NCBI RefSeq assembly: GCF_002846415.1
Contig: NZ_PJMX01000001.1
Coordinates: 2,356,001-2,420,000, forward strand
DNA length: 64,000 bases
Direction of reading: 5' to 3'
From: Streptomyces sp. TLI_146
Lineage (GTDB): Bacteria; Actinomycetota; Actinomycetes; Streptomycetales; Streptomycetaceae
Shown here: piece by piece, positions 44,226 to 53,747 of the stretch
How the letters are laid out: each line of letters opens with the position of its first letter
How positions within the stretch are numbered: the first letter of the stretch is position 1
Position numbers and translations under genes: made by a program
The notes under the pieces: model-generated
What the model saw: only the letters and a program-made list of their open reading frames with translations
Told to the model about the DNA's origin: nothing
The model's database searches: none

Positions 44226-44720
44226 CTAACGCTCCATTCCCCGCACGCCAGGAGCCGCAACCTCCGCCGCGAGCATTCTGCGCAGGCATCCCAGGCAACG
44301 GGAACGCATCGGCCCCAGACTCCCCTGTGAGATATCCAACTCCCCTGCGATTTCTCGGTAAGTGAGGTCGCTGGGCGAAAGAAGCGCAGACAGCAGACGC
44401 GGGCAGTTCCCCGGCGTCCTGGCCACGGCCGTACGCAGCGCACGGCTCAGCTCCTCGCTCAGAGCCCGGCGTTCCGGGCCTGTTTCGGGGTCGGCGGCCG
44501 GTTCCGCGGCGAACGGGAGTTCGCGCCGCGCCCGTCGGCGGGCCCGTCTCACTTCCGCCCGAACGGCCCAGCGCACCCAGGGGACGGGGTCCGCCGGACG
44601 GCTTTCGAGCAGACGCACCCAGACGTCCTGTTCGAGGTCGGCGGGGTCGACTCCGGCGCCCGGCGCCTCCGCGGCGGCCTCGGCGGCCAGCAGCGGGCTC
44701 AGCTCTTTGACGAGGTCCAT
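44226..44720 (-). CDS. Sigma-70-family (ECF-like) DNA-binding protein
   Basis: A 164-residue protein resembling an ECF sigma factor with a short region 2 (VDPADLEQDVWVRLLESRPADPVPWVRWAVRAEVRRARRRARR) and a clear region 4 helix-turn-helix (LTYREIAGELDISQGSLGPMRSRCLGCLRRML). The region 2 core-binding helix is abbreviated, so it may be a degenerate or specialised sigma factor. No anti-sigma gene is adjacent; neighbours are a GNAT gene and the phosphodiesterase gene. Function as a sigma factor is inferred. Confidence 0.8.
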   Translation of the reverse strand: MDLVKELSPLLAAEAAAEAPGAGVDPADLEQDVWVRLLESRPADPVPWVRWAVRAEVRRARRRARRELPFAAEPAADPETGPERRALSEELSRALRTAVARTPGNCPRLLSALLSPSDLTYREIAGELDISQGSLGPMRSRCLGCLRRMLAAEVAAPGVRGMER

Positions 44721-44802
44721 GCCGGGCGGGACGCGACCGCCGCGTGAGGCGGTTTCGGCGGCGGCCGCATCTCACCCGTACGTGAAGACTCGTATACGAG
44801 AG

Positions 44803-45984
44803 CTACCGGTTCGGGGACTGGCGCTTCGCGCGGAAGTCTGCTGCCGCAAGGAGCGCGGTGTCCGCGTTGTCGGAGAAGACCGCGTCGATACCGGTCGCGA
44901 AGTACGCCTTGAAGGCCCCGAACGCGTCCCCGTACGCGTTGGGGTCGGTGCCACGCCGGAAGTCGGCGGGCAGGAAGGTGTTCTCGTTGCGCATCGTGTA
45001 CGGGTGGAGGACCAGCCCCTGCGCGTGGGCGTCCGCGACCAGGGTGGTCGGCGTGGTGAGCCGGCCCGCCGCGTCCTTGGGGACGATCAGGTCCAGGGTG
45101 GGGCCGATGCCCTGCGCGTACGAGGCGATCCACTTCAGACCCGCCGGCTTGACCAGGTCGTCGGTGGTGCGCGGGTCGCCGCTCACCACGAAGTCCCAGG
45201 GCTTGCTGCCCTTGCCGGAGAGCAGCACGACGGACGGGGTGTCGACCAGTCGGCTGAGCCGCTGGATGCTGCTGGGCTCGAAGGACTGGAGGAACTGCGG
45301 GGAGTCGGCGCGGTGGCGCCCGTACCGGCGCAGCAGCCGCGCCACCCGGTCCTCCAGGGGAAGGCCGAGCCCCCGGAAGTAGGTGGGGTGCTTGGTCTCG
45401 GTGTGCAGCCAGACGCGACGGCCCAGGCGGCGGCCCTCGCGCTCGGCCCACTGGAGGACCTCCTCGAAGGTGGGCACGTCCCACCGGCCGTCGTAGAGCG
45501 TGTTGCGCTGGCGGACGGCGGGCAGCCGCTCCTTGGCACGCAGGGTCTTCAGCTCGGCGAGGGTGAAGTCCTCGGTGAACCAGCCGGTGACGGAGACGCC
45601 ATCGACCGTCTTGGTGGCCTTGCGGGCGGCGAACTCGGGGTGGTCGGCGACGTCCGTGGTGGCGGTGATGTCGTTCTCGTGACGGCAGACCAGGTGCCCG
45701 TCCTTGGTGGGGACGAGGTCCTGCTCGATGACGTGGGCGCCGAGGTCCAGGGCGTGCTGGTAGGAGCCGAGGGTGTGCTCGGGGCGGTAGCCGGAGGTGC
45801 CGCGGTGGCCGATCACGTACGGGACCGGCAGGTCCTTGTACGTTCCGTGGCGGCGCGCCTCGCCGTGCTCCGGCCGGGGCTGCGCGCTCGCGGCCGCGGC
45901 GGGCAGCCCGGCGGCCGCCGTGCCCAGCACCGCCGCGCCGAGCACCGTGCGCCGCCCGGGGCTCATCCGCTCACCCTGTGTCAT
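44803..45984 (-). CDS. glpQ: Secreted glycerophosphodiester phosphodiesterase
   Basis: Extracellular enzyme that splits glycerophosphodiesters from phospholipids into glycerol 3-phosphate and alcohol, useful under phosphate starvation. The 393-residue protein has a Tat signal (SPGRRTVLGAAVLGTAAAGLPAAAASAQ) and the GDPD core: IGHRGTSGYRPEHTLGSYQHALDLGAHVIEQDLVPTKDGHLVCRHEND, with the catalytic His and acidic metal ligands, and the late AVFSDNADTALL end. ATG at 45984 has AAGGAG. I could not delimit a PHO box in its upstream region. It is divergent from plsC. Confidence 0.92.
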   Translation of the reverse strand: MTQGERMSPGRRTVLGAAVLGTAAAGLPAAAASAQPRPEHGEARRHGTYKDLPVPYVIGHRGTSGYRPEHTLGSYQHALDLGAHVIEQDLVPTKDGHLVCRHENDITATTDVADHPEFAARKATKTVDGVSVTGWFTEDFTLAELKTLRAKERLPAVRQRNTLYDGRWDVPTFEEVLQWAEREGRRLGRRVWLHTETKHPTYFRGLGLPLEDRVARLLRRYGRHRADSPQFLQSFEPSSIQRLSRLVDTPSVVLLSGKGSKPWDFVVSGDPRTTDDLVKPAGLKWIASYAQGIGPTLDLIVPKDAAGRLTTPTTLVADAHAQGLVLHPYTMRNENTFLPADFRRGTDPNAYGDAFGAFKAYFATGIDAVFSDNADTALLAAADFRAKRQSPNR

Positions 45985-46240
45985 GAACGCTCCTTGGAAG
46001 TATGGCTGGTTCCACATGTCCCGCACCTGTCAACGGGAGGGGTCGAGCGTAGGCGTACACCCCTTAAGGAGGGGAGCCCCCGCGGCCAATGGGGGCCGAA
46101 CGCGGCGCGAACACGCGTCAACATCGCGTATCCACTCCGTGAACCCGATGTGCGATCAGACGCGGGCCGCGAGTATCGTCCTCACCTGCGCGGACCTCGG
46201 TTCCGTGCGGACCCCTAAGCCCACGACACCGGAGGAAGCG

Positions 46241-46912
46241 TTGTCCCGACTCGCGCTCATCAAGGCAGTGCTCGGACCGATCATGCGCCTGATGTTCCGT
46301 CCGCAGGTGGAGGGCGCCGAGAACATCCCCGGGACGGGTCCGGTCATCCTCGCGGGCAACCACCTGACGTTCATCGACTCGATGATCATGCCGGTGTGTC
46401 TGGACCGTCCGGTGTACTTCATCGGCAAGGACGAGTACGTCACGGGCAAGGGTCTCAAGGGCCGGCTGATGGCGTGGTTCTTCAGCGGCGTCGGCATGAT
46501 CCCGGTCAACCGCGACGGCGGGCACGGCGGGGTCGCGGCGCTGATGACGGGACGTCAGGTCCTGGAGGAGGGCAAGGTCTTCAGCATCTACCCGGAGGGC
46601 ACCCGCTCCCCCGACGGCCGGCTGTACCGCGGCCGCACGGGCATCGCGCGGCTGACCCTGATGACGGGTGCGCCGGTCGTGCCGTTCGCGATGATCGGCA
46701 CGGACAAGATCCAGCCGAGCGGGGCGGGGCTGCCGCGGCCCGGCAAGGTGACGGTGCGGTTCGGCGAGCCGATGGAGTTCTCGCGGTACGAGGGCATGGA
46801 CCGGGACCGGTATGTGCTGCGGGCCGTCACGGATTCGGTGATGGCGGAGGTCATGCGGCTGTCCGGGCAGGAGTACGTCGACATGTACGCCACGAAGGCG
46901 AAGGCCGCGTAG
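46241..46912 (+). CDS. plsC: 1-acyl-sn-glycerol-3-phosphate acyltransferase (PlsC)
   Basis: Acylates lysophosphatidate in phospholipid synthesis at the membrane. The 223-residue product has the catalytic NHX4D motif (Asn40-His41-LTFI-Asp46) and the phosphate-binding block FSIYPEGTRSPDGRLYRGRTGIARL. A TTG start at 46241 is chosen because GGAGG lies five bases upstream and the next Met is inside the first helix. Repeat copies H and I follow in the gap to the convergent MFS gene. Exact acyl acceptor is inferred. Confidence 0.9.
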   Translation: MSRLALIKAVLGPIMRLMFRPQVEGAENIPGTGPVILAGNHLTFIDSMIMPVCLDRPVYFIGKDEYVTGKGLKGRLMAWFFSGVGMIPVNRDGGHGGVAALMTGRQVLEEGKVFSIYPEGTRSPDGRLYRGRTGIARLTLMTGAPVVPFAMIGTDKIQPSGAGLPRPGKVTVRFGEPMEFSRYEGMDRDRYVLRAVTDSVMAEVMRLSGQEYVDMYATKAKAA

Positions 46913-46930
46913 CGGCGGCTTTTGGTTTTC

Positions 46931-46972
46931 AGGGGCGCGGGGAACTGCGCGCTCAGCCACGCACGGCCCGCG
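46931..46972 (+). repeat. Dispersed GC-rich repeat, copy H
   Basis: AGGGGCGCGGGGAACTGCGC continues GCTCAGCCACGCACGGCCCGCG, right after plsC. It is inverted relative to copy I, 20 bases further on, so the pair can form a ~40-bp imperfect hairpin. Confidence 0.85.
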
Positions 46973-46992
46973 GCCGGAGGACTGTCCTTCGA

Positions 46993-47036
46993 CTGCGGGC
47001 CGTCTGTGGCTGGTCGCGCAGTTCCCCGCGCCCCTA
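46993..47036 (-). repeat. Dispersed GC-rich repeat, copy I (inverted partner of H)
   Basis: Minus-strand reading AGGGGCGCGGGGAACTGCGC continues GACCAGCCACAGACGGCCCGCAG. It lies 12 bases from the stop of the convergent MFS gene. Confidence 0.87.
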
Positions 47037-47047
47037 GGGGGTACGGC

Positions 47048-48592
47048 TTACGGGTGTTCCAGGCCCTCCTCCAGACGCTGGCCTCGCAGGAGGAACCACG
47101 CCGCCACCGCCGTCGCGAACAGCACCGCGCTGCCGACCGCCGCCGCCGTCTGGAAGCCGTCCGTGAACGCGTCCCGGGCCGCGGACAGCAGGGGGTCCGC
47201 CTGTTCGGCCGGGAGCCGCGCGGCCACCTCCACCGCGCCGCCGAGCGAGTCGTGGGCCTGGGCGGCGGCGCCCGCGGGCAGGTCCGCCGGGGCCGTGAAG
47301 CCGCGGTAGATTCCCGTGACCACGGAGCCCAGGAGCGCGATGCCGAGGGCCGCGCCCAGCTCGTACGCCGTCTCGGAGACCGCCGACGCCGACCCCGCCT
47401 GCTCCTTCGGCACGCTGGAGAGGATCACGTCGGCGGTGACGGTGAAGGCGAGACCGGCTCCCAGGCCGCCCACGAACAGCGCGATGCCGAGGGCCACCAC
47501 GCCCGTGTCGGCCGATATGGCCATACAGGCCGCCAGGGCCGCGCCGACCGCCGCCAGCCCCACGGCGACCGCGCTGCGCACCGAGGCCCGGCGGGCCACG
47601 TAACCGGCAGCGAGCCCCGCGCCCACCGCGCCCACGGCCGCGGGCAGTTCGATGAGACCGGCCTCCAACGGCGAGCGCTCCTGGACCAGTTGGAGGAACT
47701 GGGAGAGGAAGAACACCAGGCCGGACAGGCCCAGGATGGTCAGCAGGTCGGCCAGGACCGCGCCGGAGAAGCCCCGGTGGTGGAAGAGCCGCATGTCGAG
47801 CAGCGGTGAGTCCAGGGTGAGCTGGCGGCGTACGAACCAGAGCAGGGCCAGCACGCCCACCAGCGCGACCCCGGCGATCTCCGGGCCGAACCCGTTGACC
47901 GCCGCCTCCTTCACCGCGTACACGAGCGCGACCATGCCGACCAGCGAGAGCAGCACGCTGCCCAGGTCCCACGGGCCGGGGTTCGGGTCGCGGGACTCGG
48001 GGAGCAGCTTGATGCCGACGAGGACGAGGACGGCCATCACCGGCAGGTTGATCAGGAAGACCGAGCCCCACCAGAAGTTCTCCAGGAGGAAGCCGCCGAC
48101 GACCGGCCCGACGGCCGCGCCCGCCGAGGCCGCCGCGCCCCAGATGCCGACGGCGAGGCTGCGCTCGCGCGGGTCGTGGAAGATGTTCCGGATCAGCGCC
48201 AGCGTGGACGGCATCAGGGTCGCGCCCGCGACGCCGAGCAGTGCCCGCGCCAGGATCATCATCTCGGGGCTGGAGGCGTACGCGTTGAGCACCGAGACCG
48301 CGCCGAAGGCCACCGCGCCGCAGAGCAGCAGCCGCTTGCGGCCGATCCGGTCGCCGAGGCTGCCCATGGAGACGAGCAGGCCCGCGATGACGAACGAGTA
48401 GACGTCGCCGATCCACAGCAGCTGCGGGCCGGACGGCTTCAGGTCCTCGCTGAGGAACGGGGTGGCGAGGCCGAGGACGGTCGCGTCGACCGCGACGAGG
48501 AGAACGGCCAGGACGAGCACGGCGAGGGCGAGCCAGCGGCCCGGGTGGCGCGCGTCGGGCAGGGGCTCGGCCCGCCGGTCGGTACTGGTCAT
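47048..48592 (-). CDS. MFS drug/proton antiporter (DHA2 type, 14 TM)
   Basis: A 514-residue transporter with about 14 hydrophobic segments. Motif A LGDRIGRKRLLL is present after TM2, and motif C-like GPVVGGFLL in TM5 marks antiporters (LAVGIWGAAASAGAAVGPVVGGFLLENFWWGSVF). The DHA2 architecture is that of multidrug exporters. ATG at 48592 overlaps the TetR stop by four bases, so regulator and pump are coupled. The substrate is unknown; the pair should respond to a ligand of the TetR protein. Confidence 0.92.
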   Translation of the reverse strand: MTSTDRRAEPLPDARHPGRWLALAVLVLAVLLVAVDATVLGLATPFLSEDLKPSGPQLLWIGDVYSFVIAGLLVSMGSLGDRIGRKRLLLCGAVAFGAVSVLNAYASSPEMMILARALLGVAGATLMPSTLALIRNIFHDPRERSLAVGIWGAAASAGAAVGPVVGGFLLENFWWGSVFLINLPVMAVLVLVGIKLLPESRDPNPGPWDLGSVLLSLVGMVALVYAVKEAAVNGFGPEIAGVALVGVLALLWFVRRQLTLDSPLLDMRLFHHRGFSGAVLADLLTILGLSGLVFFLSQFLQLVQERSPLEAGLIELPAAVGAVGAGLAAGYVARRASVRSAVAVGLAAVGAALAACMAISADTGVVALGIALFVGGLGAGLAFTVTADVILSSVPKEQAGSASAVSETAYELGAALGIALLGSVVTGIYRGFTAPADLPAGAAAQAHDSLGGAVEVAARLPAEQADPLLSAARDAFTDGFQTAAAVGSAVLFATAVAAWFLLRGQRLEEGLEHP

Positions 48593-49140
48593 TTCTCCAC
48601 GCTCCGTCGCGCTCCGCCGAGCAGCAACTCGACGATCATGTACTGGAAGTCGTTGGCGGCCACCCGGCCGACCTGGACGGCCCAGGCGCAGGTGCCGATC
48701 AGGCCGTAGAGGGCCTCGGTGAGCCAGGCCGGGGTGAGGTCGATGCGGAACTCGCCCTGCTCCTGGCCGCGCCGGAAGAGCGCGGAGACGCGGGCGTCGA
48801 GCCGGGCCCAGCCCTCGTTCATCTGGTCGCCCTCGAAGAGCTGGTTCTCGGTGACCAGGAAGGCGAGCAGCCCGGCCGCGGGCTCCACCTCGGCGATGAG
48901 GCGGCGCAGTGCGTCGGGGGCTGGTCCCTCGTCCAGCCGGGCCGCGTCCAGGGCGGCTTCGAACTGCTCGATGCCGAAGTTCTCCAGCGCCCTGACCAGC
49001 GCGTCGCGGCCGGCGAAGTGGCGGTGCAGGGTGGCGCGCCCGATCCCGGCGGCACGGGCCACCTCGTCCATCGTGGCGGTCGCTTTGCGGGAGAGCAGGG
49101 CGGCTGCCGTACGCAGCACCTGGTCGCGGTCCACAGTCAT
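48589..49140 (-). CDS. TetR-family transcriptional regulator
   Basis: A 183-residue repressor. The helix-turn-helix is in MTVDRDQVLRTAAALLSRKATATMDEVARAAGIGRATLHRHFAGRDALVRAL (recognition helix near residues 31-40), followed by a ligand-binding C-terminal domain. ATG at 49140 lies at the end of the divergent intergenic palindrome. It is cotranscribed with the MFS pump and likely represses it and possibly the divergent DinB gene. Confidence 0.93.
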   Translation of the reverse strand: MTVDRDQVLRTAAALLSRKATATMDEVARAAGIGRATLHRHFAGRDALVRALENFGIEQFEAALDAARLDEGPAPDALRRLIAEVEPAAGLLAFLVTENQLFEGDQMNEGWARLDARVSALFRRGQEQGEFRIDLTPAWLTEALYGLIGTCAWAVQVGRVAANDFQYMIVELLLGGARRSVEK

Positions 49141-49149
49141 GAGACAACC

Positions 49150-49190
49150 ATAGACCGAATGATACGTTGACGTCTCATTCGAAAGTCTAT
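49150..49190. promoter_or_regulatory. Candidate TetR operator
   Basis: Inverted halves ATAGAC-CGAATGA (49150-49162) and TCATTCG-AAA-GTCTAT (49175-49190) form an imperfect palindrome (3-base bulge). A second, shorter inverted pair ATGAGAC/GTCTCAT overlaps it. It lies between the TetR start and the DinB promoter, the expected place for autoregulation. Confidence 0.55.
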
Positions 49191-49218
49191 CGACTCGCCA
49201 CCCCTTGATCACTAGCCT
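49190..49218 (+). promoter_or_regulatory. Promoter of the DinB gene
   Basis: TCGACT (49190-49195), a 17-base spacer and TAGCCT (49213-49218), close to TTGACN-N17-TAGRRT. It begins where the palindrome ends, so the TetR protein could control it. Confidence 0.55.
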
Positions 49219-49256
49219 GGCGAGCGACCTCTCAACGCCCTCGAAGGGAACCCGAA

Positions 49257-49763
49257 GTGACCGACAACCGCGTGCCGCCGCCCCTCCTCGCCGGTGAACG
49301 CGAGACGCTGCGGGCCTTTCTGGACTACCACCGCGCGACACTCGCGATGAAGTGCGAGGGCCTGACCGACGACGAGCTGCGCACCAGGTCCATGCCGCCC
49401 TCGACGCTCTCGCTGCTCGGTCTCGTACGGCATATGGCCGAGGTGGAGCGCACCTGGTTCCGCAAGATCGTCAACGCCGAGGACATCTCGCTGGTCTACT
49501 CGGACGTGGACGACTACCAGGTGGCGTACGACGCGAGCGGCGCCAGCCGGACGGACGCGTTCGAACGGTGGCAGGCGGAGGTCGAGCACTCCCGCCGCAT
49601 CGAGCGCGAGGCCGAGTCGCTCGACAAAGTCGTCCACGCCGCCCGCTGGGACACGGACGTCTCGCTACGCCTGGTGATGGTGCACGTGACGCTGGAGTAC
49701 GCCCGCCACAACGGCCATGCCGACTTCCTGCGCGAGGGGATCGACGGGACGGTCGGGGCGTAG
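49257..49763 (+). CDS. DinB/DUF664 family protein
   Basis: A 168-residue four-helix protein of the DinB-like superfamily (DUF664 branch). Metal-binding His positions are in SLLGLVRHMAEVERTWF and HVTLEYARHNGHADFLREG. Superfamily members are thiol S-transferases using mycothiol or bacillithiol, or metal-dependent enzymes; the exact reaction here is unknown. GTG at 49257 follows AAGGGAA. A near-perfect palindrome ends the transcript. Confidence 0.88.
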   Translation: MTDNRVPPPLLAGERETLRAFLDYHRATLAMKCEGLTDDELRTRSMPPSTLSLLGLVRHMAEVERTWFRKIVNAEDISLVYSDVDDYQVAYDASGASRTDAFERWQAEVEHSRRIEREAESLDKVVHAARWDTDVSLRLVMVHVTLEYARHNGHADFLREGIDGTVGA

Positions 49764-49773
49764 CCCGGACACG

Positions 49774-49815
49774 ATGAAGGGCCGGACCGTCCGATCGGAC
49801 GGTCCGGCCCTTCAT
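49774..49815. terminator. Near-perfect palindrome, convergent terminator
   Basis: Twenty-base arms around a 2-base AT centre (ATGAAGGGCCGGACCGTCCG and its complement) lie between the convergent DinB and lepB genes. It is 42 bases with no mismatch and should work on both strands. Confidence 0.8.
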
Positions 49816-49830
49816 CCGAGCATGTTCGCC

Positions 49831-50742
49831 TCAGCGGCCCGCGCTCAGCCGCCGGCGCCGGCGCAGCAGCACGATCGGGGCCGCGCCGAGCAGGCCGAGC
49901 GCGGCCGGGGCCGCCGTCGCGACCGTGCCGATGCCCGACTGGCCGAAGGTGCTCGGCACCGGAAGGTTGTCCCAGCGGTTGACCGGCCAGGCGATGACGA
50001 GCGCGCGCCCCACGACCTTGTCGACCGGCACCGAGCCGCCGCCCGGCTGCTCCTGGTGGTAGCGGGAGTCCGCCGAGTTCTGCCGGTGGTCGCCCATGAC
50101 CCAGATGCGGCCCTTGGGCACCGTGACCTTGAACTGGCTCTCCGGGTCCGTGCTGCACGGGGTGTTCCCCGCGAAGACGTACGGCTCGTTCAGGGCCTTG
50201 CCGTTGACCTTCAGCGGGCCCGTGCCCTTGCACTCGACGGTGTCCCCGCCGACCGCCACGACCCGCTTGATCAGGTCCTTCTCCTCGGCGGACGGCATCA
50301 GCCCGACGAAGCTGAGCGCCTTCTGCACGGCGTTGGGCTGCGGCGTCGGCTCGCCCTGGAGCCAGTTGCCCGGGTCGTGGAAGACGACGACCTCGCCGCG
50401 CTCGGGCTCGGAGCCGAACCACGGCGTCAGCTTGTCCACCAGGACGCGGTCACCGCGCTGGAGCGTGTTCTGCATCGAGTCCGAGGGGATCGAGAACGCC
50501 TGCACCAGGAACGTCTTGATCAGCAGCGCGAGGATCAGCGCGATACCGATGAGCAGCGGCAGCTCCTTCCAGAAGGAGCGCTGCTTCTTGGGGCCGCCGA
50601 CCGGCTCGCCGACCGGGCCGCCGACCAGCTCGCCGGGCTCGCCCGTCTCGTCCGGCGCCGCCTCGGGCGCCGTCTCCTCGGGCCCCCGGGGCCGCTCGGC
50701 CTCCCCGTGTCCTTCTTGCGCGCCGACCGCCACGTCCCCCAC
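49831..50742 (-). CDS. lepB: Type I signal peptidase
   Basis: Membrane peptidase that removes signal peptides from exported proteins (303 residues). An acidic Pro/Glu-rich N-terminal tail (~55 residues) precedes a membrane anchor (LPLLIGIALILALLIKTFLV). The Ser-Lys dyad is Ser89 in PSDSMQNTL and Lys159 in LIKRVVAVGGDTV; box E (MGDHRQNSADSR) is intact. A C-terminal hydrophobic segment and RRRRR end gives a second anchor. GTG at 50742 is chosen because GAGGGA sits six bases upstream; GTG at 50748 is the alternative. It stands alone, not in the usual Streptomyces lep cluster. Confidence 0.92.
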   Translation of the reverse strand: MGDVAVGAQEGHGEAERPRGPEETAPEAAPDETGEPGELVGGPVGEPVGGPKKQRSFWKELPLLIGIALILALLIKTFLVQAFSIPSDSMQNTLQRGDRVLVDKLTPWFGSEPERGEVVVFHDPGNWLQGEPTPQPNAVQKALSFVGLMPSAEEKDLIKRVVAVGGDTVECKGTGPLKVNGKALNEPYVFAGNTPCSTDPESQFKVTVPKGRIWVMGDHRQNSADSRYHQEQPGGGSVPVDKVVGRALVIAWPVNRWDNLPVPSTFGQSGIGTVATAAPAALGLLGAAPIVLLRRRRRLSAGR

Positions 50743-50821
50743 GTCCACTCCCTCACCGCCGAAGGGACCATGGTCGCACGAAACGGGTGCCGCTGATCGA
50801 CATCGGCGGGCCACTCCATCC

Positions 50822-50854
50822 GTACGGGGCATGCGCGGCGCGCACACCCCGTAC
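50822..50854 (-). terminator. Terminator of argGH
   Basis: GTACGGGG (50822-50829) pairs with CCCCGTAC (50847-50854), enclosing a second stem TGCGC/GCGCA. It lies eight bases beyond the leftward argH stop. Confidence 0.65.
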
Positions 50855-50861
50855 CGGTATC

Positions 50862-52301
<1,440 letters not shown>

Positions 52302-52321
52302 TCACAAGGGTGGATATGCGT

Positions 52322-52354
52322 CCGCCTCCCCGCCGCGGAGGTACGGGGAGGCGG
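52322..52354 (-). terminator. Hairpin between argG and argH
   Basis: Eleven-base perfect arms (52322-52332 and 52344-52354) with an 11-base loop. It may be a partial terminator that lowers argH relative to argG. Confidence 0.55.
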
Positions 52355-52373
52355 CACGTACAACGAATCGTCG

Positions 52374-53567
52374 TTATGAGAGGTCGCGCTTGGCGGCGAT
52401 CTTCGAGGAGAGGCCGAAGATCTCGATGAAGCCCTGCGCCTTGGACTGGTCGAAGGTGTCGCCCGAGTCGTAGGTGGCAAGGTTGAAGTCGTACAGCGAC
52501 TCCTCGGACCTGCGGCCGGTGACCACGGCGCGGCCGCCGTGCAGGGTCATCCGGATGTCGCCGGTGACGTGCTGGTTGGCCTCGTTGATGAAGCCGTCCA
52601 GGGCGCGCTTGAGCGGGGAGAACCACAGGCCGTCGTAGACCATCTCGCCCCAGCGCTGCTCGACCTGCCGCTTGTAGCGGGCGAGCTCGCGCTCGACGGT
52701 GACGTTCTCCAGCTCCTGGTGGGCGGTGATCAGCGCGATCGCGCCGGGCGCCTCGTACACCTCGCGGGACTTGATGCCCACGAGCCGGTCCTCGACCATG
52801 TCGATCCGGCCGATGCCCTGGCCGCCCGCGCGCTCGTTGAGCTGCTGGATCGCCTGGAGCACGGTGACGGGCTTGCCGTCGATGGCGACCGGGACGCCCT
52901 CCTTGAAGGAGATGACGACCTCGTCGGCCTCGCGCTGCTCGGCCGGGTTCGAGGTGTACTCGTAGATGTCCTCGATCGGCGCGTTCCAGATGTCCTCCAG
53001 GAAGCCGGTCTCGACGGCCCGCCCGAAGACGTTCTGGTCGATCGAGTACGGCGACTTCTTGGTGGTGGCGATGGGGAGGTTCTTGGCCTCGCAGAAGGCG
53101 ATCGCCTTGTCCCGGGTCATCGCGTAGTCCCGGACCGGGGCGATGCACTTCAGGTCGGGGCCGAGGGCGGCGATACCGGCCTCGAACCGCACCTGGTCGT
53201 TGCCCTTGCCGGTGCAGCCGTGGGCGACCGTGGTGGCGCCGTGCTTCTTGGCGGCGGCCACCAGGTGCTTGACGATGGTCGGCCGGGAGAGGGCGGAGAC
53301 CAGCGGGTAACGGTCCATGTACAGGGCGTTGGCCTTGATCGCCGGGAGGCAGTACTCGTCGGCGAACTCGTCCTTCGCGTCCGCGACCTCGGCCTCGACG
53401 GCACCGCAGGCGAGCGCGCGCTTGCGGATGACGTCCAGGTCCTCGCCGCCCTGGCCGACGTCCACGGCAACGGCGATGACCTCGGCGCCCGTCTCCTCGG
53501 CGATCCAGCCGATGGCGACGGAGGTGTCCAGACCGCCCGAGTAGGCGAGTACGACGCGCTCGGTCAC
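52374..53567 (-). CDS. argG: Argininosuccinate synthase
   Basis: ATP-dependent ligation of citrulline and aspartate (397 residues). The PP-loop-like SGGLDTSVA motif is at residues 10-18, with conserved [15 protein letters not shown] and the late [20 protein letters not shown] at 53567 is preceded by TAAGGAG. It has its own consensus promoter overlapped by ARG-box-like elements, so it is under ArgR control with argH downstream. Confidence 0.97.
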   Translation of the reverse strand: MTERVVLAYSGGLDTSVAIGWIAEETGAEVIAVAVDVGQGGEDLDVIRKRALACGAVEAEVADAKDEFADEYCLPAIKANALYMDRYPLVSALSRPTIVKHLVAAAKKHGATTVAHGCTGKGNDQVRFEAGIAALGPDLKCIAPVRDYAMTRDKAIAFCEAKNLPIATTKKSPYSIDQNVFGRAVETGFLEDIWNAPIEDIYEYTSNPAEQREADEVVISFKEGVPVAIDGKPVTVLQAIQQLNERAGGQGIGRIDMVEDRLVGIKSREVYEAPGAIALITAHQELENVTVERELARYKRQVEQRWGEMVYDGLWFSPLKRALDGFINEANQHVTGDIRMTLHGGRAVVTGRRSEESLYDFNLATYDSGDTFDQSKAQGFIEIFGLSSKIAAKRDLS

Positions 53568-53603
53568 GGGTTTCTCCTTACGGTGCATTCGGTGATGGGT
53601 ATA

Positions 53604-53632
53604 ACTATGCAGTGCTCCGTATGTTTTGTCAA
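53604..53632 (-). promoter_or_regulatory. argG promoter overlapped by a candidate ArgR operator
   Basis: Minus strand: TTGACA (-35, 53627-53632), 17-base spacer, CATAGT (-10, 53604-53609). The ARG-box-like element CATACGGAGCACTGCATA (53606-53623) covers the spacer and -10 box, and a second ATGCA half occurs toward 53584. Binding would block RNA polymerase. Confidence 0.6.
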
Positions 53633-53747
53633 CGAGAGGTCCCATGAGGGGGGCGAGGGGCGTCGGGAGGCGGCCGGGAGCCCGGCCGGGGTAACGGTTG
53701 GGTCCCCTGAGAGGACGTCAGCGGCCGGGCCGCGTACGGTCTCGGGC

